From Thomasclavelia spiroformis DSM 1552 (GTDB taxonomy: Bacteria; Bacillota_I; Bacilli_A; Erysipelotrichales; Coprobacillaceae): a stretch of 64,000 nt of DNA. Below are positions 1-9,196 of the stretch, one piece after another. The notes below the pieces were generated by a model. It saw only the letters and a list, made by a program, of their open reading frames with translations. It was not told the DNA's origin and made no database searches. The position numbers and the translations under genes are program-made. The DNA lies in NCBI RefSeq assembly GCF_025149465.1, contig NZ_CP102275.1, positions 2,119,596 through 2,183,595 on the forward strand, given 5' to 3'. The stretch's first letter is position 1. Every line of letters starts with the position of its first letter.

Positions 1-595
1 ATAAATTGCTTGTAAAAAATCGCCTGACTTAAATGTAAACATAATAAAATAATCTAATACTTTTATAAATTAATAATTTTATATCTATAAAAAGATTCTA
101 AAATATTTATTTAATTTTGATAACACAAAAGGATAGTATCAGAACTTATGAAGAATTCCTGATACTATCCTTTTTATTCACTTAATTAACAAATAAATAA
201 TTTTTTTATAAATTTCCATCATATCAGCTAATTTATTATATATTTCTTATAACTTACAAATCACTTAAAAAACAATAATTCTAATCAAATAAGCTATTTG
301 CTCTTATATACATCATTAATTTTATAGATTCAACTTCTTTTTATCAAAATTATATATTGATTAAAAATGATCAATCATAATTACATCACTTAAAAAGCAT
401 ATAAAATATATTCTCTTTTTAATAATCCAAATAATATATGTTATAATTCTTCATACTGAATTAATTGTACCTAAAAACTATAAAATCAGTTAAATTGATA
501 TATTTTGATATTTATATTTCAAAATAATAAAGAACTACTTTATTGTATATATTCTCCTTTCACCTTCACCACAATCATTAATTATTTAATAACTC
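1..595. other. AT-rich intergenic region without a gene
   Basis: Apart from the hairpin at 127-174 nothing recognisable is present. The stretch is very AT-rich with no open frame carrying a ribosome binding site. It lies downstream of the tmRNA gene; no clear T-tailed hairpin sits immediately after the tmRNA 3' end, so the tmRNA transcript may end by processing or at the distant hairpin. Confidence 0.6.
127..174. terminator. Intrinsic terminator hairpin
   Basis: A 16-bp perfect stem (AAAAGGATAGTATCAG pairing with CTGATACTATCCTTTT) with a 16-nt loop, followed by further T on the + strand and preceded by A-rich sequence, so it could act on both strands. It probably ends a plus-strand gene lying outside the window. 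Confidence 0.75.
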
Positions 596-947
596 TGGTG
601 GAGGTGAGGGGAATCGAACCCCTGTCCAAGCATAATCCCTCCAAAGCGTCTACAGTTTAGCTCATTGAATAAATTTAATTAGGCTACAATCAATGAGCAA
701 TTTTCCACCTAACGAGCTTATTAAATTTTCGTAATAGTTAACTAAGCAATAACTACTCTTATCCTATGCGTTATGATACCAGTTATTTAGTTATAGGCAC
801 ACTAAACAGTGGCAGCTTTCATGTCTATGTCGACTAAGCGAAAGCGTAATTAGTTTGTCTGTTTCCAGTTATTTTTTGGTGCATTTTACGAATGCCTTCG
901 ACTGCAGCTAAGGTCAGACATATACCTGTCGAACCCAGGACACCCCC
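596..947 (-). ncRNA. ssrA: tmRNA (SsrA, transfer-messenger RNA)
   Basis: Rescues ribosomes stalled on mRNAs lacking a stop codon, together with SmpB. On the minus strand the 5' end reads GGGGGTGTCCTGGGTTCGAC and the 3' end is a T-arm with GGTTCGATTCCCC followed by an encoded CCA; the two ends form a 7-bp acceptor stem (one G-U pair). The tag frame runs from 866 to 834 and reads GNRQTNYAFA then TAG. The hydrophobic AFA end fits recognition by ClpXP-type proteases. The gene lies 4 nt after the smpB stop codon on the same strand. Confidence 0.95.
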
Positions 948-951
948 AAGA

Positions 952-1398
952 TTAATAATTCTTTAGAGCTCTTTGGATTTCTCTTTTAGAGTCTCTTTCT
1001 TTTATATCTTGGCGTTTATCATAAAGTTTTTTACCACGGGCAAGCCCTATTTCTAGTTTAACTTTACTACCAGTATTAAAGTATAACTTAGTTGGGACAA
1101 CTGTCAAGCCCCCTTCTTTTAATTTATTTGAAATTTTTAAAATTTCTTTTTTATGTAAAAGAAGTTTTCGATTACGTCTTGGTTCATGATTAAAACGATT
1201 ACCATGACTATAAGGAGAAATGTGCATATTTTCAACAAAAGCTTCATTATCTTTTATTCTTACAAAAGCATCTTTTAAATTAACATTACCTAAGCGAACA
1301 GATTTAATTTCTGTTCCTTTTAATTCAATCCCTGCTTCATATGTATCTAAAATAAAATAATCATGATACGCTTTTTTATTATTTGAAATTATTTTCAT
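952..1398 (-). CDS. smpB: SsrA-binding protein SmpB
   Basis: Small basic protein of 148 residues that binds the tRNA-like domain of tmRNA and delivers it to stalled ribosomes. The N-terminal [11 protein letters not shown], the central [13 protein letters not shown] and the RGKKLYDKR segment before a basic tail are the family's conserved blocks. An upstream ATG at 1404 is only 2 nt from the Shine-Dalgarno GGAAGGAG; the ATG at 1398 is 8 nt away and gives the usual MKII start, so it is preferred. It lies between rnr and ssrA on the same strand, a partnership conserved in Firmicutes. Confidence 0.95.
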   Translation of the reverse strand: MKIISNNKKAYHDYFILDTYEAGIELKGTEIKSVRLGNVNLKDAFVRIKDNEAFVENMHISPYSHGNRFNHEPRRNRKLLLHKKEILKISNKLKEGGLTVVPTKLYFNTGSKVKLEIGLARGKKLYDKRQDIKERDSKREIQRALKNY

Positions 1399-1419
1399 GT
1401 CCATTTCTCCTTCCTTGAT

Positions 1420-3687
1420 TTATCGATATTTACTTTTTACGCGTTTTGATTTACGTCTTTCATTTTGATTATGATGATTAAATCGTGATTCTCTGCGACT
1501 TCTTTGATGTCTTGATTTCTTATGTTTTCTTTTATCATCATGATATGTGTTTATTATAACAGTTTTTCTTGTCTTTTTGTTGGATTTCATGCCAACAATT
1601 TCAAAATCTACTGCCTTATCAACTTTAGAGGCACTTGATACTTTTACTTTCACTCGATCTGACATTTTAAATACTTTACCTGTTCTTTGACCAACATATC
1701 GAAGATTCTTTTCATCAAAAAAATAAAAATCATCGACCAAATCACTAACATGAACTAGTCCATCAATAGTATTATCCAACTCTACAAAAAAACCAAAATT
1801 AGTAATCGAACTAATAATTCCTTCAAATTCCTCTCCAATATGTTTTTCCATATATTCAGCAATTTTCATATCATCTACTTCACGTTCAATATCAATTGCC
1901 TCACGTTCACGATTTGAGCTTTGAAGGGCAATTTCTGGCATTATTTCCTGATAATGTCTTATAGTTTGGTCATCTATACATTTTTCAAATAAGTATTTTC
2001 TAATTAATCGATGAACAATCAAATCAGGGTAACGTCTAATTGGTGAAGTAAAATGTGTATAGAACTCATCAGCCAAACCAAAATGTCCTAGACATTGTTC
2101 ATCATATCGTGCTTTTTGCATACAACGTAGTAATAATGTAGAAATAATCGTATGTTCAGGAGTATCCTTACTTGCTTCAATGATACTACTTAATTCATTA
2201 GGATAAATATGTTCTAATGAACCTTTGATCGTATATCCCATAACTTTAGCAATCGAACTAAATTGCATTAATTTTTTTGTTTTAGGTTGCTCATGAACAC
2301 GATATATAAATGGTAATTCTAACCATTTAAAGTGTTTTGCAACTGTTTCATTAGCCAATAACATGAATTCTTCGATAATTCGATCACTAGCCCCACGATT
2401 TCTTAAAACAACATCTACTGTTTCACCTTTGCTATTAACAATTACCTTTGCTTCTTTAACATCAAAATCAATAGCTCCACGCTTTGCTTTCCTTTCTTGT
2501 AAAATTGAAGCTAATTCCTGCATTAAAAAGAACATATCCTTTACATGACTATACTCTAATTGTAATGCTTGATCACCATCTAATATCTTATTTACATTAG
2601 TATATGTCATTCTTTCTGTTGAATTAATTATAGCAGGTACAATTTCATGATCAACAACTTCACCTTTTTGATTAACTTCCATAAAACATGAAATTGTAAA
2701 ACGATCAACCTTAGGGTTTAAAGAACATATTCCATTCGATAATTTATGTGGCAACATCGGAATAACACGGTCAGCCAAGTATATTGATGTTCCACGTAAA
2801 AAAGCCTCTTTATCTAATGGCGATCCTTCCTTTACATAATAAGACACATCAGCTATATGTACCCCTAAATAATAATTACCATTTACTAGTTTTTTTAATG
2901 AAATACCATCATCCAAATCCTTAGCATCATCGCCATCAATAGTAACAACGACTTCATTTCTTAAATCAACACGATCACTTACATCAATTCCATCTAATGC
3001 ATCTGGTATACTTTCAATTTGATCATAAACGTTTTTAGGAAACTCTACCGGTGCATCATGATCATACACAATCGATAAAATATCAACACCCGGATCATTT
3101 TTATGCCCCAAAATCTTTTCTACATTACCTTTTAAAACAGGCTTATAAACTTTAATTTCAACTAAAACTTTATGACCAACAATTGCTCCATGTAAATGAG
3201 CATGATCTACATAAATAGGTTTATTAAACTTAGAATCATCAGCTTCAACATAATATTCTCGTCTACCCTTTTTTATTTCACCCACTAATTTTGTTTGACC
3301 TCGTTTAATAACTCGAAGTATTTTCCCCTCTGGTTTTTCAGGATCACCAATTGGATTGATTTCAACTAAAACAACATCTTTATTAAAAGCATCTTTTAAA
3401 TTATCGGGCGAAATAAAAATATCTTTTTCCTGGCCATCTACCGCTACAAAACCAAAGCCCTTTTTATTGATTGTTAAAGTACCTAAAACCATTCCAAATT
3501 GATTTGGTAGATAGTAATGATTGTATTTATTTCTAACTATTTTTCCACTTTCTTCTAAATTATTCATTAACTTAACTAATTGAATAAATTTTTCACTAGA
3601 AGTACATTCCAATTTTTTTGCTAATAAATCGATTGAACGTTCTAAAAAATTATCATCACTTAACAACGATAATATTTCGTCTTCCAT
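1420..3687 (-). CDS. rnr: Ribonuclease R (3'-5' exoribonuclease)
   Basis: Processive, hydrolytic 3'-5' exonuclease able to degrade structured RNA; in trans-translation it degrades nonstop mRNA. 755 residues: N-terminal winged-helix region (about 1-65), cold-shock/OB domains (about 65-220), RNB catalytic domain (about 235-570) with the aspartate cluster in DGDDAKDLDDGI, S1 domain (about 630-705, GIISSITNFGFFVEL) and a very basic Lys/Arg/His-rich tail. AAGGAGG sits 7-8 nt before the ATG. A small hairpin separates it from secG upstream, and smpB follows after 21 nt, so secG-rnr-smpB-ssrA probably form one transcription unit with internal control. Confidence 0.96.
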   Translation of the reverse strand: MEDEILSLLSDDNFLERSIDLLAKKLECTSSEKFIQLVKLMNNLEESGKIVRNKYNHYYLPNQFGMVLGTLTINKKGFGFVAVDGQEKDIFISPDNLKDAFNKDVVLVEINPIGDPEKPEGKILRVIKRGQTKLVGEIKKGRREYYVEADDSKFNKPIYVDHAHLHGAIVGHKVLVEIKVYKPVLKGNVEKILGHKNDPGVDILSIVYDHDAPVEFPKNVYDQIESIPDALDGIDVSDRVDLRNEVVVTIDGDDAKDLDDGISLKKLVNGNYYLGVHIADVSYYVKEGSPLDKEAFLRGTSIYLADRVIPMLPHKLSNGICSLNPKVDRFTISCFMEVNQKGEVVDHEIVPAIINSTERMTYTNVNKILDGDQALQLEYSHVKDMFFLMQELASILQERKAKRGAIDFDVKEAKVIVNSKGETVDVVLRNRGASDRIIEEFMLLANETVAKHFKWLELPFIYRVHEQPKTKKLMQFSSIAKVMGYTIKGSLEHIYPNELSSIIEASKDTPEHTIISTLLLRCMQKARYDEQCLGHFGLADEFYTHFTSPIRRYPDLIVHRLIRKYLFEKCIDDQTIRHYQEIMPEIALQSSNREREAIDIEREVDDMKIAEYMEKHIGEEFEGIISSITNFGFFVELDNTIDGLVHVSDLVDDFYFFDEKNLRYVGQRTGKVFKMSDRVKVKVSSASKVDKAVDFEIVGMKSNKKTRKTVIINTYHDDKRKHKKSRHQRSRRESRFNHHNQNERRKSKRVKSKYR

Positions 3688-3713
3688 CGATTCACCTCCT
3701 TAATTAAAATAAA

Positions 3714-3734
3714 AATAGGACCAATAGTCCTATT
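3714..3734 (-). terminator. Hairpin between secG and rnr
   Basis: On the minus strand an 8-bp stem (AATAGGAC / GTCCTATT) with a 5-nt loop is followed by TTTTTATTTT. It lies directly after the secG stop and before the rnr Shine-Dalgarno, so it may be a partial terminator that reduces rnr expression from the secG promoter. Confidence 0.6.
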
Positions 3735-3736
3735 AA

Positions 3737-3967
3737 TTATGACATTCTAATAATAATGGCAATAACGAAGAATGCAATCGTTAAACCAGCAGTAATTCTT
3801 GTAATTATTAAATCTGCGCCACGTTCTTTTTGTTGAGCAAACAAGTTTGAACTTTGACCTGTTAAAGCATTAACAATTCCATCTGACTTACCACTTTGTA
3901 ATAGACATAATATAATAAGTACTATTGATATTATCACTAATAAGACATTTAAAATAGTGCCAAACAT
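3737..3967 (-). CDS. secG: Preprotein translocase subunit SecG
   Basis: 76-residue membrane protein with two transmembrane helices (about 4-22 and 55-74) and the central LLQSGKSDGIVNALTGQSS loop typical of SecG, the auxiliary subunit of the SecYEG channel. AGGAGG stands 6 nt before the ATG. Placement directly upstream of rnr matches many Firmicutes. Confidence 0.92.
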   Translation of the reverse strand: MFGTILNVLLVIISIVLIILCLLQSGKSDGIVNALTGQSSNLFAQQKERGADLIITRITAGLTIAFFVIAIIIRMS

Positions 3968-4067
3968 AATATACCTCCTATTTGATATTTTGATACATTG
4001 CTAGAACATAATAACATAATATTTCTAAAATTTCAACGATTTAATCATACTTTAGCCATTACTACAC

Positions 4068-4547
4068 CTAAATTTTCTTTTCGAATATAATAACTTCTAA
4101 ATTACAATAACTAGATGTTGCAATTTCTTTAAAACCCATCTTTTTCCAAAAAACTAATCCTTTAAAATTATCCCTAATACAAGCTAGTTGAATCCGATTA
4201 TAAAAATCACCATATTTTTTAACTACTTTATTCAAAATCTCTTTACCAAAACCTTTTCTTTGATAACTTTCATCAACCAAAAACAATCCTATCCAAAGAC
4301 ATTTATCGTCATGAATCATTGAAAAACGATAACCAAGTTGATAATCGATTAAACCTACCATTTCATTTTTAAAATATACTTTATAGATAAAATGATCGAC
4401 TTCATCAAATCCATCAGGAATAACCATATCATTAATCAAATATTCTTTAGTTGGAATAATTTCTTGTAACATATAATATCCTTTTTGCCTTAAATGAAAT
4501 TGATACAATTCATTATCCAATTCCAAAACTCTTCGATATTTAAGCAT
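4068..4547 (-). CDS. GNAT family N-acetyltransferase
   Basis: 159 residues with a GNAT fold: the acetyl-CoA binding motif is seen in FLVDESYQRKGFGKEIL (R/QxxGxG type), followed by the C-terminal ACIRDNFKGLVFWKKMGF block typical of small-molecule acetyltransferases. The substrate cannot be inferred. The ATG at 4547 overlaps the 3' end of the TagO-like gene by 8 nt, implying translational coupling; an upstream TTG at 4553 is possible, and the ribosome binding site is weak for both. Confidence 0.8.
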   Translation of the reverse strand: MLKYRRVLELDNELYQFHLRQKGYYMLQEIIPTKEYLINDMVIPDGFDEVDHFIYKVYFKNEMVGLIDYQLGYRFSMIHDDKCLWIGLFLVDESYQRKGFGKEILNKVVKKYGDFYNRIQLACIRDNFKGLVFWKKMGFKEIATSSYCNLEVIIFEKKI

Positions 4548-6216
4548 TATCAATCCCTACCACATAAAAACGTTCATTTTCTAATACTAATACAATATTA
4601 GCACTTTTTGAAATTTCTTCAACTTCGCGATTGAATTCCAATGATATTAACACATTATAATACTCATTATCCTCTAAACCATCAACTACCACTTTAGAAG
4701 GTGAAAAAGAAATTATCTCATAATCAACAACCTCTAATTTAGGATATTTTTCTTTATATGTGTAAAATGATTTTAACGCAAATGAACTTAACTCACTTTG
4801 TAAACTTGGATAAACATAATCTAAACCACCAACTTGATTATCCTTTTTTCCTTTTAAAGTAAAATAATCAGCTGCAAAATATGCTGCTACTAATTGACAT
4901 TCTTCACTTACAAGCTTATTTTGATACGATTTATCTAGTCTAATATAGATATCATCTAATAATTGTGTTGACCCTGTTTTAACATAAGGCGTAACACGAG
5001 TTTCTTCAGCTATCGGTTTGTTATCATCATCAAATAAATAAAAACCAGCTCCACCTATTATAAGTACTAAACAGCTAATAATAATTAAACGATCGATAAT
5101 AACTCTTTTTTTACTTCTTTTTAAACGATAACGTTCTAAAAATTTAATTTTAGGTAATCGATCACTTTGTATAAAGATATTAATAATCGTCAATAGTGGT
5201 TTATATTTTCTACTAACCATATTCGTCATTTCTACAAACAATTCAAAAATTAACATTAAAATAATAAACATTATTGTTCCAAGTAATGAATCATATAAAT
5301 ATATGTATGATGTTAACGAAAACAAAAATGTTATTCCGTAAAGAACAATAACACTTTTACGGTGACCCAATTTTAACTTAAACATCAAATTATGATGTAA
5401 ATGAGCTTTATCCGCCTCGCTAAATTTTTTATGATGCACTTTTCTACGAATAATTGCAATTAAAGTATCCATGATCGGAACCATTAATACAACAATAGGT
5501 GCTCCTAAAGTAAAAAATGTAGAAACATTATATCCAAAACCAAGCAAAGAAATAACCGAAATCATAAAGCCAATATACAACGCCCCACAATCTCCAAGAA
5601 AAATCTTCGCTGGATGAAAATTATAAAATAAAAATCCCATTATCGCACCAGCCAAAACTAATGATAACGACGCAATATCGGTTCTTCCACTTGTTAAAGA
5701 AGTAATTGAAATAGTAAATAAAACAATTATCGATATTCCTGATGACAATCCATCAAGTCCATCAATCAAATTAATTGCATTAGTTATACCTACAATCCAT
5801 AAAACAGTTATTGCTCCGGGTAATATCGGTGGCCAGTTAGCAGGTAAAAAATCAAATCCCTTTAAATAAATATCACCATACAATATCACAATTAATGCTG
5901 CAATCAATTCAACAATCAATTTTGTTTTTGGCGATAAATCATGGACATCATCAAATAAACCGATAAAAAAAACTAAAAAACTAGCAATTAATATCGCATT
6001 TATTTGTGGATCAGTTTTTAAAAATATCACCATCCCAATTAATGAACTAATATAAATCGCATACCCACCAATTCGAGGGACTTCAACTTTATGAACAGTT
6101 CTCTTGTTTTTATGTGCTACAATTCCTAACTTTGCTCCTATTTTCATAACTATCGGTATCAACAAAGCCGTAATTACCATTGTAACAACAAACGACATGA
6201 TTAAACTAGGATTCAT
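4540..6216 (-). CDS. TagO/WecA-like undecaprenyl-phosphate GlcNAc-1-phosphate transferase with C-terminal extension
   Basis: Polytopic membrane enzyme of the MraY/WecA/TagO family, which transfers a sugar-1-phosphate from a UDP-sugar to undecaprenyl phosphate to begin teichoic acid or other wall polymers. Visible motifs: FFIGLFDDVHDLSPKTK (Mg-binding DD), NAINLIDGLDGLSSG, and the cytoplasmic AHLHHNLM histidine motif that distinguishes the WecA/TagO branch. About 320 residues form the usual multi-helix core. An extra transmembrane segment (about 370-392) and some 165 residues of probably extracytoplasmic domain follow, making 558 residues against roughly 350 for ordinary TagO. The start at 6216 is set by GAGGTG 8 nt upstream; a longer frame without a ribosome binding site exists. 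Confidence 0.87.
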   Translation of the reverse strand: MNPSLIMSFVVTMVITALLIPIVMKIGAKLGIVAHKNKRTVHKVEVPRIGGYAIYISSLIGMVIFLKTDPQINAILIASFLVFFIGLFDDVHDLSPKTKLIVELIAALIVILYGDIYLKGFDFLPANWPPILPGAITVLWIVGITNAINLIDGLDGLSSGISIIVLFTISITSLTSGRTDIASLSLVLAGAIMGFLFYNFHPAKIFLGDCGALYIGFMISVISLLGFGYNVSTFFTLGAPIVVLMVPIMDTLIAIIRRKVHHKKFSEADKAHLHHNLMFKLKLGHRKSVIVLYGITFLFSLTSYIYLYDSLLGTIMFIILMLIFELFVEMTNMVSRKYKPLLTIINIFIQSDRLPKIKFLERYRLKRSKKRVIIDRLIIISCLVLIIGGAGFYLFDDDNKPIAEETRVTPYVKTGSTQLLDDIYIRLDKSYQNKLVSEECQLVAAYFAADYFTLKGKKDNQVGGLDYVYPSLQSELSSFALKSFYTYKEKYPKLEVVDYEIISFSPSKVVVDGLEDNEYYNVLISLEFNREVEEISKSANIVLVLENERFYVVGIDNA

Positions 6217-6375
6217 CTTTTCACACCTCATCTTGTATATATTATCAATTATTTTTAAGTAAAATACAAGATAAAATCTCACTTAACATTAGAAAAATAG
6301 CTAATATTCTACATCTTACTATACCCTTTATTTATTATATTTATCATCTTTATTTTTTCATACAAAATAAAAAAT

Positions 6376-6411
6376 CGTGAAATTTCAGGTGTATGTACCT
6401 GAGATTTCACG
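6376..6411 (-). terminator. Intrinsic terminator after mbl/mreB
   Basis: Near-perfect 15-bp stem (arms CGTGAAAT..TCAGGT / ACCTGA..ATTTCACG) with a 6-nt loop; on the minus strand it is followed by ATTTTTTATTTT. It ends the transcript of the MreB-family gene. Confidence 0.85.
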
Positions 6412-6459
6412 AAAACAATGATAATATTTTGAAATATAAAATCTGAAGCAACATCAAAA

Positions 6460-7449
6460 TTATTTAACATAATGTGTATTTTCTAACATAACACCACATC
6501 CATTAGCTACACAATTTAAAGCATCATCTGCTACAAATACAGGCACACCTAATTCATTTTCTAATAAACGATCTAGTCCACTTAAAAGTGCTCCTCCACC
6601 TGTTAAGAAAATTCCTCTTGATACTATATCAGCTGCTAATTCTGGAGGTGTTTGTTCCAATACATGTTTTGTTTCTCTTACAATTGTTTGACAAGTTTCT
6701 CTTAAAGCTAATTCTGTTTCATCAGCAGTAATTGTAATTGTATGTGGTAATCCAGTTACTAAATCTCTTCCTCTAACTTCAAAAATTTCTTCACTAATTC
6801 CCTTGATTGCCGTACCAATTTGCATTTTGATTTGTTCTGCTGTGCGATCTCCAATTAATAATTTATATTTATCTTTAACAAATTTGATAATATCTTCATC
6901 CATAACGTCACCAGCAATCTTTAATGAACTGCTTGTTACAATATCCCCTAAAGATAATACTGCTATATCTGTAGTTCCCCCACCGATATCAATTACCATA
7001 TTTCCTGTTGGTTTAGAAATTTCAAGTCCAGCTCCAACTGCTGCAACTTTTGGTTCTTCTTCGATAAATACACGTTTTGCACCACATCTTTCAGCTACGT
7101 CTTTAATTGCACTTTTTTCAATTGATGTAATATTTGATGGACAACAAATCAAAATTGTTGGTCTTGAGAAAATTCCTTTTAAATTTAATTTATTAATAAA
7201 ATGAGTAATTAAAATTTCTGTAATTCTAAAATCTGCAATAACGCCATCCTTTAATGGACGAATCGCTTTAACTCTTCCTGGTGTTTTACCTAACATATCT
7301 TTAGCTTCTTGACCTACTGCTAAAGGTTTTTTTGTTTCATCATCTATTGCTACTACAGAAGGTTCATTTACAACAATACCTTCACCCTTGACATAAATTA
7401 AAATATTTGCTGTACCTAAATCGATACCTATTTCTTTTGATAATGCCAT
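6460..7449 (-). CDS. mbl: MreB/Mbl-family actin-like cell shape protein
   Basis: 329-residue bacterial actin that forms membrane-associated filaments guiding lateral wall synthesis. Phosphate and adenosine motifs are clear: GIDLGTANILIY at the N-terminus, MVIDIGGGTTDIAVLSLG, the MreB signature TGLPHTITIT and FLTGGGALLSGLD. A GTG start 3 nt further upstream is less likely because AAGGAGG lies 7 nt before the ATG at 7449. Its position after spoIID and spoIIQ matches mbl of Bacillus, so the Mbl paralogue is the best guess; MreB proper cannot be excluded from the sequence alone. Confidence 0.9.
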   Translation of the reverse strand: MALSKEIGIDLGTANILIYVKGEGIVVNEPSVVAIDDETKKPLAVGQEAKDMLGKTPGRVKAIRPLKDGVIADFRITEILITHFINKLNLKGIFSRPTILICCPSNITSIEKSAIKDVAERCGAKRVFIEEEPKVAAVGAGLEISKPTGNMVIDIGGGTTDIAVLSLGDIVTSSSLKIAGDVMDEDIIKFVKDKYKLLIGDRTAEQIKMQIGTAIKGISEEIFEVRGRDLVTGLPHTITITADETELALRETCQTIVRETKHVLEQTPPELAADIVSRGIFLTGGGALLSGLDRLLENELGVPVFVADDALNCVANGCGVMLENTHYVK

Positions 7450-7476
7450 CACAAGTCCTCCTTATTTTTCTTATCT

Positions 7477-7504
7477 ATTGTACCATGATTTTTGATATTT
7501 ACAA
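7477..7504 (-). promoter_or_regulatory. Sigma-A-type promoter of mbl
   Basis: On the minus strand TTGTAA (7499-7504), 16-bp spacer, TACAAT (7477-7482), about 30 nt before the mbl start codon. Confidence 0.55.
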
Positions 7505-7521
7505 GGTAAAAAACAAAATAA

Positions 7522-7561
7522 AACCAAATAGCAATAATTTTTTTATTATTGCCATTTGGTT
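7522..7561 (-). terminator. Terminator after spoIIQ-like gene
   Basis: Long stem (AACCAAAT-GCAATAAT arms with one internal mismatch) and an AT-only loop, followed on the minus strand by TTATTTTGTTTTTT. It separates the spoIID-spoIIQ unit from mbl. Confidence 0.75.
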
Positions 7562-7563
7562 GA

Positions 7564-8205
7564 TTATACCGCTATTTTTGTAACATCCTGATTAAAATAT
7601 GTTTCTGGATTTAAAGCTTGATTATCTTTTTCTAAAACAAAATGTAAATGACTCTTTAATTCTGATTCAAAAACATTTTCTCCACTAACGCCAATTTTAT
7701 CACCTTGTTTAATAACAGCGTCTTTTTCAACACTAACTTCACTTAAAGATTGATAAGTAGTACTAAAGCCATTTTCATTAGTTACTGTTACAATCCAACC
7801 AAGCAAGGCATCATTTTCTTTTTTAGTTACCGTTCCTGAACAAGCAGCAATGACATCAAATGATTTTCCATCTTTAGAAAAATCTACACCTAAATTAGGA
7901 CGATAAACCCCCTCAAAATAAACTAATGCTTTTTCAAGTTCTTCATCACTTAATTTCGCATCATAAAATTTTTTTACAATCTTAACATCATCGCCTACTG
8001 GCTTTAATAGTTTTTCTGTTTTAACAGTTGTTTCTTTTTCTTTAGCAGTATCTTTTTTATTATCTTCAACCTTCACAACCGCTGTATCTTCAAAAGGCTG
8101 ATATTGATTCAAAACTAACTGAATCAAACCAACACCAACTAAAAATAATATTACAACTGTACCAAAAATTAAAACTCGTCGATTACGTTTTACAAATATT
8201 TTCAT
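7564..8205 (-). CDS. spoIIQ: SpoIIQ-like membrane-anchored M23/LytM-fold protein, probably non-catalytic
   Basis: 213 residues: short basic N-terminus, one transmembrane helix (about 12-31), a Lys/Glu-rich linker and a C-terminal LytM-fold domain (about 95-205). In sporulating Firmicutes SpoIIQ spans the intermembrane space from the forespore and binds SpoIIIAH. The expected HxGxD metal motif is replaced by NLGVD, and the YxHLS histidine by serine (YQSLSEV), while the HxH pair remains (SHLHF). This suggests a structural, non-hydrolytic protein, as in Bacillus. GAGGTG fits the second ATG (8205) better than the one at 8208. The neighbour upstream is spoIID, in the same order as Bacillus. Confidence 0.82.
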   Translation of the reverse strand: MKIFVKRNRRVLIFGTVVILFLVGVGLIQLVLNQYQPFEDTAVVKVEDNKKDTAKEKETTVKTEKLLKPVGDDVKIVKKFYDAKLSDEELEKALVYFEGVYRPNLGVDFSKDGKSFDVIAACSGTVTKKENDALLGWIVTVTNENGFSTTYQSLSEVSVEKDAVIKQGDKIGVSGENVFESELKSHLHFVLEKDNQALNPETYFNQDVTKIAV

Positions 8206-8249
8206 CATTTCACCTCATTTGTAGTGTTTCCACTAAAACAAGGTTTATA

Positions 8250-9152
8250 CTAATTATTTACGATTTCAATTCCTGTATAATAATGATTCAAAATATCTTT
8301 ATAACTAGCTCCATCTAATGCCATAGCTTGAGCTCCGTATTGACTCATTCCTACACCATGGCCACTTCCCTTAGTAGTAAAAGTATATTTACCGTTTGCA
8401 TAATCAATTGTAAAGCAACTTGAAGGTAAACCTAACTTTTCTCTAACTTCACGTCCACTATAATTTTTGCCACCAACACTCAAAGTCTCAACACGACCAC
8501 TTTTTTTGTATGCAATAATATTAAAATCCAAATTTTCACAACTAAACTTACTTTCTAATTCACTTTTAGTAAATGTCATTTGTCTTGTGTTTTTAGGATC
8601 AATAGTCAAATCCCAATGACTATCAACACTTCTTAAATAAGGTAAAGCACTAGAATCAAAATAATCTTCTACATTTTCAGTATAACCATTACTCGAAGAA
8701 AAAAACAGTGCAGAAATATAATCACCTTGATACATCATTACTTCGTTTTTAGTTTCTGCAACAGCACTTTTGATTTTTTCATAATATTCATTATAATTAT
8801 CGCCCCATTTTTTCTTCATTTCACTATCATCTAAATAAACTTGGGTATTTGTAGTATTATCCACACTTAAATTACGATTATAAACGTATGTTCGACTAGC
8901 TACAACTTGAGCCTTTAATGCCTCTTTTTCAAAATTAGCAGGCATTTCACCTGCAACTACTCCCAAAAGATATTCATCTAAATCTACATAATTAACATCA
9001 TCATTAACAGTAACTGCAACTTTAACATTTTCTTCTTTTTTTACTTCTTTAATAACTTCGTCATCTTCTTTATTACCTTGAGACTGACCCATTGATAAAA
9101 AAATAATTACTATTAAAAAAACAATTCCAAACTTCACACTTATCTCTTTCAT
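8250..9152 (-). CDS. spoIID: Stage II sporulation protein D (peptidoglycan lytic transglycosylase)
   Basis: 300 residues; N-terminal membrane anchor (about 8-24), then the SpoIID domain. The conserved VDLDEYLLGVVAGEMPA segment carries the catalytic glutamate of the GEMP motif, followed by EALKAQVVASRTYVY and the C-terminal GHGVGMSQYGAQAMA signature. SpoIID cleaves glycan strands during engulfment of the forespore, in concert with SpoIIP/SpoIIM. It is probably cotranscribed with the spoIIQ-like gene (44-nt gap) and with the DUF1146 gene. Confidence 0.95.
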   Translation of the reverse strand: MKEISVKFGIVFLIVIIFLSMGQSQGNKEDDEVIKEVKKEENVKVAVTVNDDVNYVDLDEYLLGVVAGEMPANFEKEALKAQVVASRTYVYNRNLSVDNTTNTQVYLDDSEMKKKWGDNYNEYYEKIKSAVAETKNEVMMYQGDYISALFFSSSNGYTENVEDYFDSSALPYLRSVDSHWDLTIDPKNTRQMTFTKSELESKFSCENLDFNIIAYKKSGRVETLSVGGKNYSGREVREKLGLPSSCFTIDYANGKYTFTTKGSGHGVGMSQYGAQAMALDGASYKDILNHYYTGIEIVNN

Positions 9153-9196
9153 ATATTTACCTCATCTAAAATATATGAAAAAAACTTATTTATATG

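Noticed and set aside
596-660. A tRNA gene with CCA end
   Set aside because: Only the T-arm and acceptor half are present here; the 5' half is 300 nt away, and the tag frame between them shows it is tmRNA.
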